A stretch of DNA of 8,409 nucleotides from Candidatus Equihabitans merdae (GCA_018065025.1 JAGHUB010000364.1:1-8409), one strand, 5' to 3'. Positions 1 through 6,502 are shown, counted from the stretch's first letter. Notes: generated by a model not told the origin, from the sequence alone. Translations and numbers: made by a program.

Positions 1-1169
1 TTATCGGCATTTTCCATAACCTGCTGAGCCAGAACCTTGATGACAACCTGGTCATCGGCACTAAGATCTTCTGACCGCTGTTCCCGATAGAAGGCACTAA
101 AATGCTCATCAGGAGACAGATCTTCCAAATGGTGGATCGTACTGCTGAAAGTGATTACATTACGCTGTGCTGCTACCAAATCTAACAAGCGGCAGCCATG
201 TGTGGCAAACATAGCCGTCAGTTTCTCTCTTGCTTCATGAGGAACTACTGCGTCCGTCAATTCCACACGGACGAACTCATTCCGCGCCTGACTTTGGCGT
301 TCCATTTCCATGATTTCTTCAAATGTTCCGATCATAGTGGGACGGACTTTGTGGAGCGCTTCTGTTTTCTGGGTATCAAATGTAAGAGGGCTTCCCTTCT
401 GGCCTATATTGACAAAGAGCAGGCCTTTCTTCTGGGTAGCTTCACTGAAATGATAGCAAAGAGGTGCACCGGCATAGCGGATATGTTCATCTCCCACCTT
501 CTGAGCACCATGGATATGGCCAAGAGCCACATAGTCAAAGCCGTCAAAGACAGCACTGTCTACCCCACCGATACCGCCAACCACGGTTTCGGAGGAGCTG
601 TGCTCCGGCTCCTGACCCATATGAAGAACCATCTGGTGGGCCAGAATAACATTTCTCTGAGAGAAATCGATGGGCTGAGCAGATAACAAGGCTCGGACAG
701 CATCTGTATAAGAATTGATAGCATCATCTTCAAGCCCCAAAGCCTCCCGGACTGCTGCCGGGAAAACATAGGGCATAAGCCAAAAATTAACCGGACCATA
801 TTCGTCCTTCAGTGTAAGATGAACCATCTCTTTGGACACAGTACCGGCGATATAGACACCGCTGTCATGAAGCAGATTGCGGGCAAACTCCAGACGTTCA
901 CCGCCGTCGTGATTACCGGCTGTCAACAGAACGGGAATGCCTTCTTCCTTGGCGATCCTGGTTAAAAAACGATCCAGAAGCTGAACGGCCTCACGGGAAG
1001 GTACACCACGGTCATACACGTCTCCGGCAATTACAACAGCCTTGGGCTTCTCTGCATGTATGCGGGCCAGGGTCTTTTCAGCCCAATCCGGCTGGTCTCC
1101 GCTTTCTATCAAAGAATAGGCATGTAATGACTTGCCAAAATGCAAGTCAGCCAGGTGAAGAATCTTCAT
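1..1169 (-). CDS. sbcD: Exonuclease SbcCD, nuclease subunit SbcD (C-terminus cut by window edge)
   Basis: Metallophosphoesterase subunit of the cytoplasmic SbcCD (Mre11-Rad50-like) complex, which opens DNA hairpins and processes double-strand ends with the SbcC ATPase. 389 codons are visible, so little is missing beyond the left edge; family members are about 380-410 residues. The calcineurin-like motifs are intact: D8-x-H10, GDVYDRG at 49-55, GNHDGG at 85-90, H178 in ILAHQ, and GHIH at 217-220. A YAGAPLCYHFSE stretch near 232-243 matches the SbcD-typical YSGSPL..SFSE region. The start ATG lies 6 bases after a GGGAG ribosome site, and no upstream in-frame start fits better. Unlike the operon to its right, it uses TTA and TCA codons, so it is probably modestly expressed. 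sbcC is expected just downstream, outside the window (inference). Identification is secure from motifs and their order. Confidence 0.95.
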   Translation of the reverse strand, partial: MKILHLADLHFGKSLHAYSLIESGDQPDWAEKTLARIHAEKPKAVVIAGDVYDRGVPSREAVQLLDRFLTRIAKEEGIPVLLTAGNHDGGERLEFARNLLHDSGVYIAGTVSKEMVHLTLKDEYGPVNFWLMPYVFPAAVREALGLEDDAINSYTDAVRALLSAQPIDFSQRNVILAHQMVLHMGQEPEHSSSETVVGGIGGVDSAVFDGFDYVALGHIHGAQKVGDEHIRYAGAPLCYHFSEATQKKGLLFVNIGQKGSPLTFDTQKTEALHKVRPTMIGTFEEIMEMERQSQARNEFVRVELTDAVVPHEAREKLTAMFATHGCRLLDLVAAQRNVITFSSTIHHLEDLSPDEHFSAFYREQRSEDLSADDQVVIKVLAQQVMENAD

Positions 1170-1291
1170 TGGAACTCTCCCTCTTTATATTTTTCAAAAT
1201 TGTTTAATGAGATCCGAAATCTCCATAGACCATCATACACTCCACCGCCGGATATTTCCATGATCTGCGAAAGACCAACATCACGTTCCAT
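1166..1291 (-). CDS. Doubtful 41-aa ORF overlapping the sbcD start (ATGA)
   Basis: A 41-codon frame begins at ATG 1291 (MERDVGLSQI...) and ends ...YKEGEFQ, with its TGA overlapping the sbcD ATG as ATGA, an arrangement typical of translational coupling. The predicted peptide is soluble and mixed-charge, with a GGGVYDGLWRF stretch at residues 15-25. I do not recognise a family. The same frame stays open upstream from the end of malic enzyme (1450) to a TAA at 1304-1306, reading ...CRWEHLGAADRLMMIAG before the stop, so this could be the decayed tail of a longer gene. Against it: no good ribosome site precedes 1291, a candidate sbcD promoter lies inside it, and the upstream open stretch runs through the terminator hairpin. 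It may simply be untranslated sequence. Confidence 0.25.
   Translation of the reverse strand: MERDVGLSQIMEISGGGVYDGLWRFRISLNNFEKYKEGEFQ
1232..1260 (-). promoter_or_regulatory. Possible sigma-A promoter for sbcD
   Basis: On the minus strand TGGAAA (4 of 6 to the -35 consensus) is followed after 17 bases by TATGAT (5 of 6 to the -10). Transcription would start near 1225, giving a leader of about 55 bases before sbcD. It lies downstream of the malic enzyme terminator, where an independent sbcD promoter is needed. It is supported by hexamer match and spacing only, and it overlaps the doubtful small ORF. Confidence 0.35.
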
Positions 1292-1372
1292 ATTCTGCTG
1301 ATGTTATCCGGCAATCATCATCAATCTGTCTGCTGCACCCAAATGCTCCCACCGGCAAAGCGAGTTAAATAC

Positions 1373-1409
1373 GAAACCCCTTCCGCATTCATCATACGGA
1401 AGGGGTTTC
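1373..1409 (-). terminator. Terminator hairpin after malic enzyme
   Basis: A perfect 13-bp inverted repeat (GAAACCCCTTCCG at 1373-1385, CGGAAGGGGTTTC at 1397-1409) encloses an 11-base loop, 40 bases past the malic enzyme stop. On the minus strand the stem ends GGGGTTTC and is followed by GTATTT, so the U-tract is short and interrupted. Stem strength and position make it the likely end of the gap-pgk-larA-malic enzyme transcript and a barrier to read-through into sbcD. Confidence 0.8.
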
Positions 1410-1449
1410 TCTATGAGGCTAAAATCTATTCTTATTTTGAGGGAAGGGA

Positions 1450-2625
1450 TTAGATTCTGGCTACGCCGCTCTTTCTGGCTGCTTCAGCAACAGCTGCAGC
1501 AACGGCTTTACCTACGCGTTCGTCAAAAGCGGCCGGCAGGATGTAGTCTTCTGACAGTTCTTCGTCGGAAATCAGACCGGCGATAGCGTTAGCAGCAGCG
1601 ATTTTCATTTCGTCGTTGATATGGCTGGCACGAACGTCGAAGGCACCACGGAAGATACCCGGGAAGGCCAGAACGTTGTTGCACTGGTTGGGGAAGTCAG
1701 AACGGCCTGTAGCAATAACGCGAGCGCCGCCGGCTTTAGCATCATCCGGGAAGATTTCCGGTGTGGGGTTAGCGCAAGCAAAGATGATAGCATCTTTGTT
1801 CATGGTCTTAACCATTTCTGTTGTAACAACGCCCGGAGCAGAAACGCCGATGAAGATGTCAGCGCCTACCAGAACGTCAGCCAGAGTACCGGCTACGTTG
1901 TCCGGATTTGTGATCTTGGCCATTTCTTCTTTGTAGGGGTTCATACCTTCTGTACGACCTTCATAGATAGCGCCCTTTCTGTCGCACAGAGTGACGTTCT
2001 TAAGACCTGCAGAGATAAGAAGCTTTGTGATGGCCATAGCAGCAGCGCCGGCACCGTTAACAACGGCCTTAACTTCGCTAAGGTTCTTGCCAACCAGCTT
2101 CAGGGCATTTGTGATACCGGCCAGAGTGATAACGGCTGTACCGTGCTGGTCATGGTGGAAGATCGGAATATCACATTTTTCTTTCAGCTTCTTTTCGATT
2201 TCGAAGCAGCGGGGAGCAGCGATGTCTTCCAGGTTAACGCCGCCGAAGCTACCGGAGATCATGTAGATGGTGTTAACGATTTCGTCAACGTCTTTGCTCT
2301 TAACGCACAGCGGGAAAGCATCAACATCACCGAAGGATTTGAACAGAACGCACTTACCTTCCATAACCGGCATACCGGCTTCCGGACCGATGTCACCAAG
2401 ACCAAGAACGGCTGTACCATCTGTAACAACGAGGCACATGTTGCCGCGTCTTGTGTATTTGTAGCTGTCATCGATATTCTTCTGGATCTCCAGGCAGGGC
2501 TGGGCAACACCAGGTGTGTAAGCCAGAGACAGGTCGTCCTTTGTAGCTACCGGTACTCTGGAGATAACTTCGATCTTACCGCCCCATTCGCCATGGAGTC
2601 TCAGTGATTCTTTTGCGTAATCCAT
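1450..2625 (-). CDS. Malic enzyme, short bacterial form (oxidative malate decarboxylation to pyruvate)
   Basis: Cytoplasmic enzyme converting L-malate and NAD(P)+ to pyruvate, CO2 and NAD(P)H with a divalent metal. At 391 residues it is the compact bacterial form, without the C-terminal phosphotransacetylase-like domain of MaeB. Visible landmarks: catalytic Tyr36 in LAYTPGVAQPC, the GLGDIGPEAGMPVMEGK stretch ending in catalytic Lys91, metal-binding Glu133-Asp134 in NLEDIAAPRC and Asp159 in HHDQHGTAV, the dinucleotide loop GAGAAA at 191-196, and ACANPTPE at 283-290. CDRKGAIYEG follows the second Rossmann strand; Asp215 there hints at NAD+ preference, but cofactor choice in this group cannot be read safely from one residue. 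The start follows AAGGAG with a 7-base spacer. It is the last gene of the operon, 87 bases after larA, and may also have its own promoter. The absence of TTA/CTA/TCA over about 330 codons suggests high expression. Confidence 0.95.
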   Translation of the reverse strand: MDYAKESLRLHGEWGGKIEVISRVPVATKDDLSLAYTPGVAQPCLEIQKNIDDSYKYTRRGNMCLVVTDGTAVLGLGDIGPEAGMPVMEGKCVLFKSFGDVDAFPLCVKSKDVDEIVNTIYMISGSFGGVNLEDIAAPRCFEIEKKLKEKCDIPIFHHDQHGTAVITLAGITNALKLVGKNLSEVKAVVNGAGAAAMAITKLLISAGLKNVTLCDRKGAIYEGRTEGMNPYKEEMAKITNPDNVAGTLADVLVGADIFIGVSAPGVVTTEMVKTMNKDAIIFACANPTPEIFPDDAKAGGARVIATGRSDFPNQCNNVLAFPGIFRGAFDVRASHINDEMKIAAANAIAGLISDEELSEDYILPAAFDERVGKAVAAAVAEAARKSGVARI

Positions 2626-2655
2626 TTTTTTGCTCCTTATTATTTAACTTAATTA

Positions 2656-2671
2656 AATGTACTGAATGTAC
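2656..2671 (-). repeat. AATGTAC direct repeat in malic enzyme leader
   Basis: AATGTAC occurs at 2656-2662 and 2665-2671, 9 bases apart start to start; read differently, the pair forms the inverted repeat GTAC-TGAAT-GTAC. It lies about 30 bases upstream of the malic enzyme start, near an AT-rich imperfect palindrome at 2643-2657. It could be a regulator site, but the arms are short. Confidence 0.3.
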
Positions 2672-2678
2672 CTAAACT

Positions 2679-2707
2679 ATCTTGTGGCCGAAAAGGCCAT
2701 TTGTCAA
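2679..2707 (-). promoter_or_regulatory. Weak candidate internal promoter before malic enzyme
   Basis: A perfect TTGACA -35 (2702-2707) begins 5 bases after the larA stop. At 17 bases spacing the best -10 is only CAAGAT (3 of 6), so activity is uncertain. The spacer contains a small TGGCC-GAAAA-GGCCA hairpin (2685-2699). If active, it would uncouple malic enzyme expression from the upstream genes. Confidence 0.25.
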
Positions 2708-2712
2708 CTTTT

Positions 2713-3963
2713 TTATTTAGCTGCATGAGGCAGTGTTGAACCGCCGTAAGGCATAGCCAGAACAGTGGCATCCGGGCCAAGTTTGGCAAATGCATCGTCC
2801 AGAGCAGCCTGTGCTGATGACTTGGGTTCCAGGAAGATGCTTCTGACGAAATCGTCTTCCAGATCGGAAACCAGATAAATATCAGCATTTTCCAGAACCA
2901 TAGCAATAGCAGCAGCTTTGTGACCGCCCAGCTGGAAGTCCACTTTGATACGATCGATCATGTCGTGAGCTTTCTCAGATGTGGTCATCCATTCTTCGAA
3001 GCAACGTTCGCCCAGACCTTCCTTACAGGAACCGATCAGGATGATAACGCCGCCCTTCTTGATGGCGTGCTTAGCATTGTCCAGAGCTTTCTGAGTCTGA
3101 TAGAGATTCAGATCCTTGGGAGCGCCGCCCTGAGATACCAGAACGATGTCAGCTCTTTCAGGAATGTCTTTACGATAGATTCTGTCCAGGAAGCGGCAAG
3201 CTTCACGGTGAGCGGCAACCTTGTCACCGGCAGCTGCCATGATGACATGTTTGTGCTCGTCCAGAACCACGTTGATGATGTAGTCGATACCACAGATCTC
3301 ACCGGATTCTTCGATATCTTCACGAACCGGATTGCCTTCCAGACGGCCAGCGCAAGCTTCTTCCTGAACCATGCGGCTGTGGTTATTCTGGATAGCATTT
3401 CTTGTGGATACGCCGGGCATGATGGCTTTGGAGCCGCCGCTGTAGCCTGCGAAATAATGATATTCGATGTTGCCAAGGCAGATACGCTTATCAGCTTCAG
3501 CAACAACTCTGGTGATATCAACGGGTGTGCCCATCTTGGTTGTACCCATATGAACACAATCATCCGGATCAGAGTCAACGCACTTAACTTCTGAATAAGC
3601 GCGTTCACCAACCAGCTTCTTCATTTCTTCCGGAGTCTGTTTACGATGGCTGCCCAGACCGAAGACGACTGTGATGTCTTCTTTCTTACAACCGATCTCA
3701 TACAGGGCATCCAGCAGTACCGGTACCACAACATAGGACGGCATGGGACGTGTGATGTCACTGGTAATGATGGCGATCTTCTCACCGGGCTTAACAACAT
3801 CTTTCAGAAGGGGTGCGCCAATGGGGTTAGCAAGAGCACGTCTTACTTCATCAGCACCTTCCAGTTCATGTTCAACTTCGTTGGCATGAAGGATGTCGAT
3901 AACATTTTTGTCAGGTACTTCCACCACCTGGGTGCCTGTACCAAAACCAAAGGATATCTGCAT
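2713..3963 (-). CDS. larA: LarA-family nickel-dependent 2-hydroxyacid racemase/epimerase
   Basis: Member of the LarA (DUF2088) family, whose founder interconverts D- and L-lactate using the nickel-pincer nucleotide cofactor attached to a lysine. 416 residues, close to the usual ~425. Residues matching the founder's active site (family knowledge recalled from the Lactobacillus plantarum enzyme): Asp69 and Arg72 in SDITRP, His106 in GLGSHRKQT, His169 in EYHYFAGYSGGSKAIMPG, cofactor-bearing Lys179, nickel ligand His195 in NNHSRM, and Gln289/Lys292 in LYQTQKAL. The site looks complete, so it is probably an active pincer enzyme. The superfamily also contains malate racemases and sugar-acid epimerases, so substrate is not settled; the adjacent malic enzyme makes malate worth testing. 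The cofactor-making genes larB, larC and larE are not in the window. Starts 19 bases after pgk with AAGGAG 8 bases before ATG, so it is co-transcribed and tightly linked. Confidence 0.9.
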   Translation of the reverse strand: MQISFGFGTGTQVVEVPDKNVIDILHANEVEHELEGADEVRRALANPIGAPLLKDVVKPGEKIAIITSDITRPMPSYVVVPVLLDALYEIGCKKEDITVVFGLGSHRKQTPEEMKKLVGERAYSEVKCVDSDPDDCVHMGTTKMGTPVDITRVVAEADKRICLGNIEYHYFAGYSGGSKAIMPGVSTRNAIQNNHSRMVQEEACAGRLEGNPVREDIEESGEICGIDYIINVVLDEHKHVIMAAAGDKVAAHREACRFLDRIYRKDIPERADIVLVSQGGAPKDLNLYQTQKALDNAKHAIKKGGVIILIGSCKEGLGERCFEEWMTTSEKAHDMIDRIKVDFQLGGHKAAAIAMVLENADIYLVSDLEDDFVRSIFLEPKSSAQAALDDAFAKLGPDATVLAMPYGGSTLPHAAK

Positions 3964-3982
3964 AAGGCTTTCTCCTTAAGAA

Positions 3983-5233
3983 TTAATCAAATGTCTTGGC
4001 TGCGTGACGAAGAGCCTTAACAACAGGCAGTTCTTCACCGGACAGGAAGCGGATCAGAGCGCCGCCGGCTGTGCAGATGTAAGACATACGATCTTTCAGA
4101 TTGTATTTTTCAGTAGCTGTAACGCTGTCGCCACCACCGATCAGTGTGTAGCCTTCGCTGTCAGCCATAGCTTCCCAGACGCTCTTTGTGCCGTATTCTG
4201 TGATTTCTTCTTCGAAGATACCCATGGGACCGTTGACACAAACAGTCTTGGAGTTAAGGATGATGTCTCTGTATTCAGCAACAGCTTCGTGACCGATGTC
4301 AACAAGACCTGCAGAAGCGGGAATCTCGCCAACCTTGGCTTCTTTTCTGACGCCGTCTTCAACATAAGCCAGATCCTTGGGAAGAACGATCTGATCTTTG
4401 TATTTTTCGTACAGGGGCTTTGCCTTTTCGATCCAGTCTTCATAGTTGGACTTGCGGATGAAGTTAAGGCTGCCTTCGCCGATGTCTTCACCCTTAGCGG
4501 CCAACAGAATGTTGGATACCAGACCACCTGTCAGAACCTTGTCAGCGATACCACGGCTCAGAACTGTTTCCATCATCATGAAAGCATCGGAGATCTTGGA
4601 ACCGCCCAGGATGAATGTGCAGGGATGTTCCGGAGCTTCCATAACCTTGGCAACAGCAACATATTCAGCCTGGAAAAGTCTACCCATGGCTGAGGGAAGA
4701 ACCTGTTCGAAACCGCACAGGGAGGGCTGATCTCTGTGAGCAGCTGCGAAAGCATCGCAGACATACAGATCGGCCAGAGGAGCCAGTGTGCGAACCATCA
4801 GAGTGTCAGCCTGCTGTTCATGTGTCAGCTGAAGCTTCATCTCAAACAGTGTCTGTTCTTCAGAAACGAAACGAACGTTGTCCAGCAGAAGGATCTCGCC
4901 ATCCTTAAGAGCTTTGATAGCTTCTCTGGCAGCCGGGCCACAGACGTCGTCGATAAACTTGACTTCCTTGCCGATCAGCTCGGACAGAACTTTGCCGTGA
5001 GGTCTGGTGGTGTAGAAGTTCTTATATTCAATATCACTACCCTGATGAGCCATGAGAACGACTTTGGCGCCCTTATCGGACATTTCCTTAATAGTCGGAG
5101 CGCAGGCACGGATACGGTTGATGCTCTTAAGTGTATCAGTAGCTTTGTCAACCGGCTGGTTCATGTCGACACGGCAGAGAACGGTTTTGCCCTGAAGCTC
5201 GTACTCATCAAGTGTTTTAATACCAAATTCCAT
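3983..5233 (-). CDS. pgk: Phosphoglycerate kinase, archaeal-type
   Basis: Cytoplasmic kinase of the PGK fold: 1,3-bisphosphoglycerate + ADP to 3-phosphoglycerate + ATP, or the reverse in gluconeogenesis. 416 residues. The N-domain resembles archaeal rather than ordinary bacterial PGK: CRVDMNQPVD (20-29), NRIRACAPTIKEM (39-51), AHQGS at 62-66 in place of SHLGRP, DDVCGPAAREAI (95-106), LLLDNVRF (115-122). C-domain nucleotide motifs are present: GGSKISDAF (210-218), NGPMGIFE (334-341), GGGDSV (366-371). Of the usual six basic 3-phosphoglycerate contacts, Arg21, Arg40, His63, Arg121 and Arg167 are kept, but the Arg expected three residues after His63 is Ser66. The start is preceded by AAAGGAA with an 11-base spacer, slightly long. 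It lies downstream of the archaeal-type GAPDH, its natural metabolic partner. Fold assignment is firm; a shifted substrate is possible. Confidence 0.92.
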   Translation of the reverse strand: MEFGIKTLDEYELQGKTVLCRVDMNQPVDKATDTLKSINRIRACAPTIKEMSDKGAKVVLMAHQGSDIEYKNFYTTRPHGKVLSELIGKEVKFIDDVCGPAAREAIKALKDGEILLLDNVRFVSEEQTLFEMKLQLTHEQQADTLMVRTLAPLADLYVCDAFAAAHRDQPSLCGFEQVLPSAMGRLFQAEYVAVAKVMEAPEHPCTFILGGSKISDAFMMMETVLSRGIADKVLTGGLVSNILLAAKGEDIGEGSLNFIRKSNYEDWIEKAKPLYEKYKDQIVLPKDLAYVEDGVRKEAKVGEIPASAGLVDIGHEAVAEYRDIILNSKTVCVNGPMGIFEEEITEYGTKSVWEAMADSEGYTLIGGGDSVTATEKYNLKDRMSYICTAGGALIRFLSGEELPVVKALRHAAKTFD

Positions 5234-5276
5234 GATTGATGTATTCCTTTCTTGAAAGGTTTTCTTCTTTTAGCAA

Positions 5277-5307
5277 CGAAAGGCAAGGTATAAAACCCTG
5301 CCTTTCG
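5277..5307 (-). terminator. Intercistronic hairpin between gap and pgk
   Basis: Inverted repeat CGAAAGGCA (5277-5285) / TGCCTTTCG (5299-5307), with two further G-C pairs past an A-C mismatch and a 7-base loop. It is 28 bases past the gap stop and 43 before the pgk start. No U-run follows on the minus strand (TTGCTAAAAG), so it is unlikely to stop transcription fully. An attenuator or an RNA processing/stability element giving unequal gap and pgk levels is more likely (inference). Confidence 0.55.
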
Positions 5308-5335
5308 AATATGATCGGATTGCTTGGGATGTTAA

Positions 5336-6391
5336 TTATTTGAATCTGCCGATCTTCAGATATTTGTTTGTCATGGCAGTGCCTTCTTCTCTTGTTGTCT
5401 GCATACCTGTAGCAGCACGGATGGCATCCATTGTTTCCGGAATTGTAACGGATTCCTGCGGGATGTTGATAGCGAACATGATGTCGTTACCGGATTCTAC
5501 GATGGAGTCTTCCCACAGACCGATTTCATACATGTCACCACGGCGGTTGCCAAGGTCACGAGCATATTTGAACAGAGAAGCGTTGCCCTTGAAGCCTTCG
5601 TCGATGTTGACGACGCGGATACGCGGATGAGCCTGGAAAGCTTCCAGAGCCATTTCCTTAGTGATCTTCTTGCCATCTTTACCAGTTGCAAGAACTGTGA
5701 TGATGTGGCCGTGTGTAACCGGTGTGTGTACCAGGATACCTGTAGCTTCAACGTGCGGCATGATTGTCATAAGGTCAACAGCCTGATGAGAGGGAGCTTT
5801 GTCCATCTGCAGAGCGTTTGTCAGACCACGGTGATAATCGCCCGGATCGGCAACACGACGGATGATTGTGATAGCAACCTTTTCGATACCGAAAGCTCTG
5901 TCAAGGCAGTCAACTGTACGGATAAGACCTGTTGTATTGCAGGATGTAAGCTTCAGATAGTTCTGACCAACACCCTTTTCGAAGTTGGCATAACCATGGA
6001 AGAAAACATCAGCAACAGAGTTCTTTTCACCACCCTGGAAGATAGCTTTTACGCCATACTTGTCATAGTAGTTTTCTTTGTTCTTAGCGCCTACGCCGCC
6101 GGGAGCGGAGTCAAGCATGATGTCAACGTTCTTGCAAAGATCTGCGAAAGAACCGGCAACCGGGATGTCCTTAGCAGCGAAAGCGGCTTCATCAGCGCCA
6201 TCAACCAGATACAGGTTGTACTTAACGCCGTTAGCGCCGATCATATCGTTTTCACGAAGAGCCTGAAGTGAAAGTGTGGGAGCAAGATCGGCGATACCGA
6301 CCAGTTCCATATCTTCCTGCATTGCAACACCGTCTGCCAGACGCTGACCGATGGTACCGTAACCGGCAACACCAACTCTAATTTTTGCCAT
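5336..6391 (-). CDS. gap: Type II (archaeal-type) glyceraldehyde-3-phosphate dehydrogenase
   Basis: Phosphorylating dehydrogenase interconverting glyceraldehyde 3-phosphate + Pi + NAD(P)+ and 1,3-bisphosphoglycerate. 351 residues, a little longer than the ~335-340 of archaeal type II enzymes; it is not the common bacterial GapA type. Landmarks: N-terminal Rossmann motif GVAGYGTIGQR (7-17), DSAPGGVGAKNK (94-105), AIFQGGEK (116-123), catalytic Cys151 in TSCNTTGL, IIRRVADPGDYHRG (176-189) for phosphate binding, PSH at 200-202, VTHGH with His227/His229 at the expected catalytic-histidine region, and ARDLGNRRGDMYEIGLWEDS (277-296). Asp35 ends the second strand where archaeal NADP-using enzymes carry Lys (recalled alignment), suggesting NAD+ preference. 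AAAGGAGG 8 bases before ATG is the strongest ribosome site in the operon. First gene of the operon, with a ~105-base leader, divergent from the LacI regulator. Confidence 0.93.
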   Translation of the reverse strand: MAKIRVGVAGYGTIGQRLADGVAMQEDMELVGIADLAPTLSLQALRENDMIGANGVKYNLYLVDGADEAAFAAKDIPVAGSFADLCKNVDIMLDSAPGGVGAKNKENYYDKYGVKAIFQGGEKNSVADVFFHGYANFEKGVGQNYLKLTSCNTTGLIRTVDCLDRAFGIEKVAITIIRRVADPGDYHRGLTNALQMDKAPSHQAVDLMTIMPHVEATGILVHTPVTHGHIITVLATGKDGKKITKEMALEAFQAHPRIRVVNIDEGFKGNASLFKYARDLGNRRGDMYEIGLWEDSIVESGNDIMFAINIPQESVTIPETMDAIRAATGMQTTREEGTAMTNKYLKIGRFK

Positions 6392-6460
6392 GATAGTAGC
6401 CTCCTTTTGTTTTAACGCTTTGTGTGCTTTTTGCGTGCTATTTACATGTTTTTAAGGTTT

Positions 6461-6497
6461 TGTCTCAGTGCTTTTCGTGTGCACTCTCTTTGAGACA
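6461..6497 (-). promoter_or_regulatory. Stem-loop at the 5' end of the operon leader
   Basis: TGTCTCA-GTGC (6461-6471) pairs with GCAC (6481-6484) and, after a 6-base one-sided bulge, with TGAGACA (6491-6497). The predicted transcription start of the gap operon is near 6496, so the mRNA would begin with this structure, which could protect its 5' end. The palindromic GTGCAC inside it may instead be an operator half-site. Confidence 0.5.
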
Positions 6498-6502
6498 CTT
6501 GC

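Noticed and set aside
1621..2607. Long plus-strand open frame (328 codons) opposite malic enzyme
   Set aside because: It is codon-register antisense to a clear malic enzyme, has no ribosome site, is cysteine-rich and low in recognisable motifs; codon bias of the sense gene explains it. The same applies to the antisense frames opposite larA, pgk and gap.
2685..2699. TGGCC-GAAAA-GGCCA hairpin as a terminator after larA
   Set aside because: The stem is only 5 bp and no T-run follows on the minus strand; it is too weak to end transcription before malic enzyme.
3983..6391. gap and pgk as ordinary bacterial glycolytic genes
   Set aside because: Sequence motifs (SCNTTGL with GAKNK and FQGGEK; AHQG and DDVCGPAAREAI) match the archaeal type, and no tpi, gpm or eno accompanies them.
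6404..6422. Catabolite-response (cre)-like sequence AAAGCGTTAAAA (minus strand) in the gap leader
   Set aside because: It departs from the cre consensus at several fixed positions on both sides of the CG, so it was not called.
6392..6497. Possible riboswitch in the ~105-base gap leader
   Set aside because: Only one terminal stem-loop and AT-rich repeats are visible; no known aptamer core or terminator/antiterminator pair was found.
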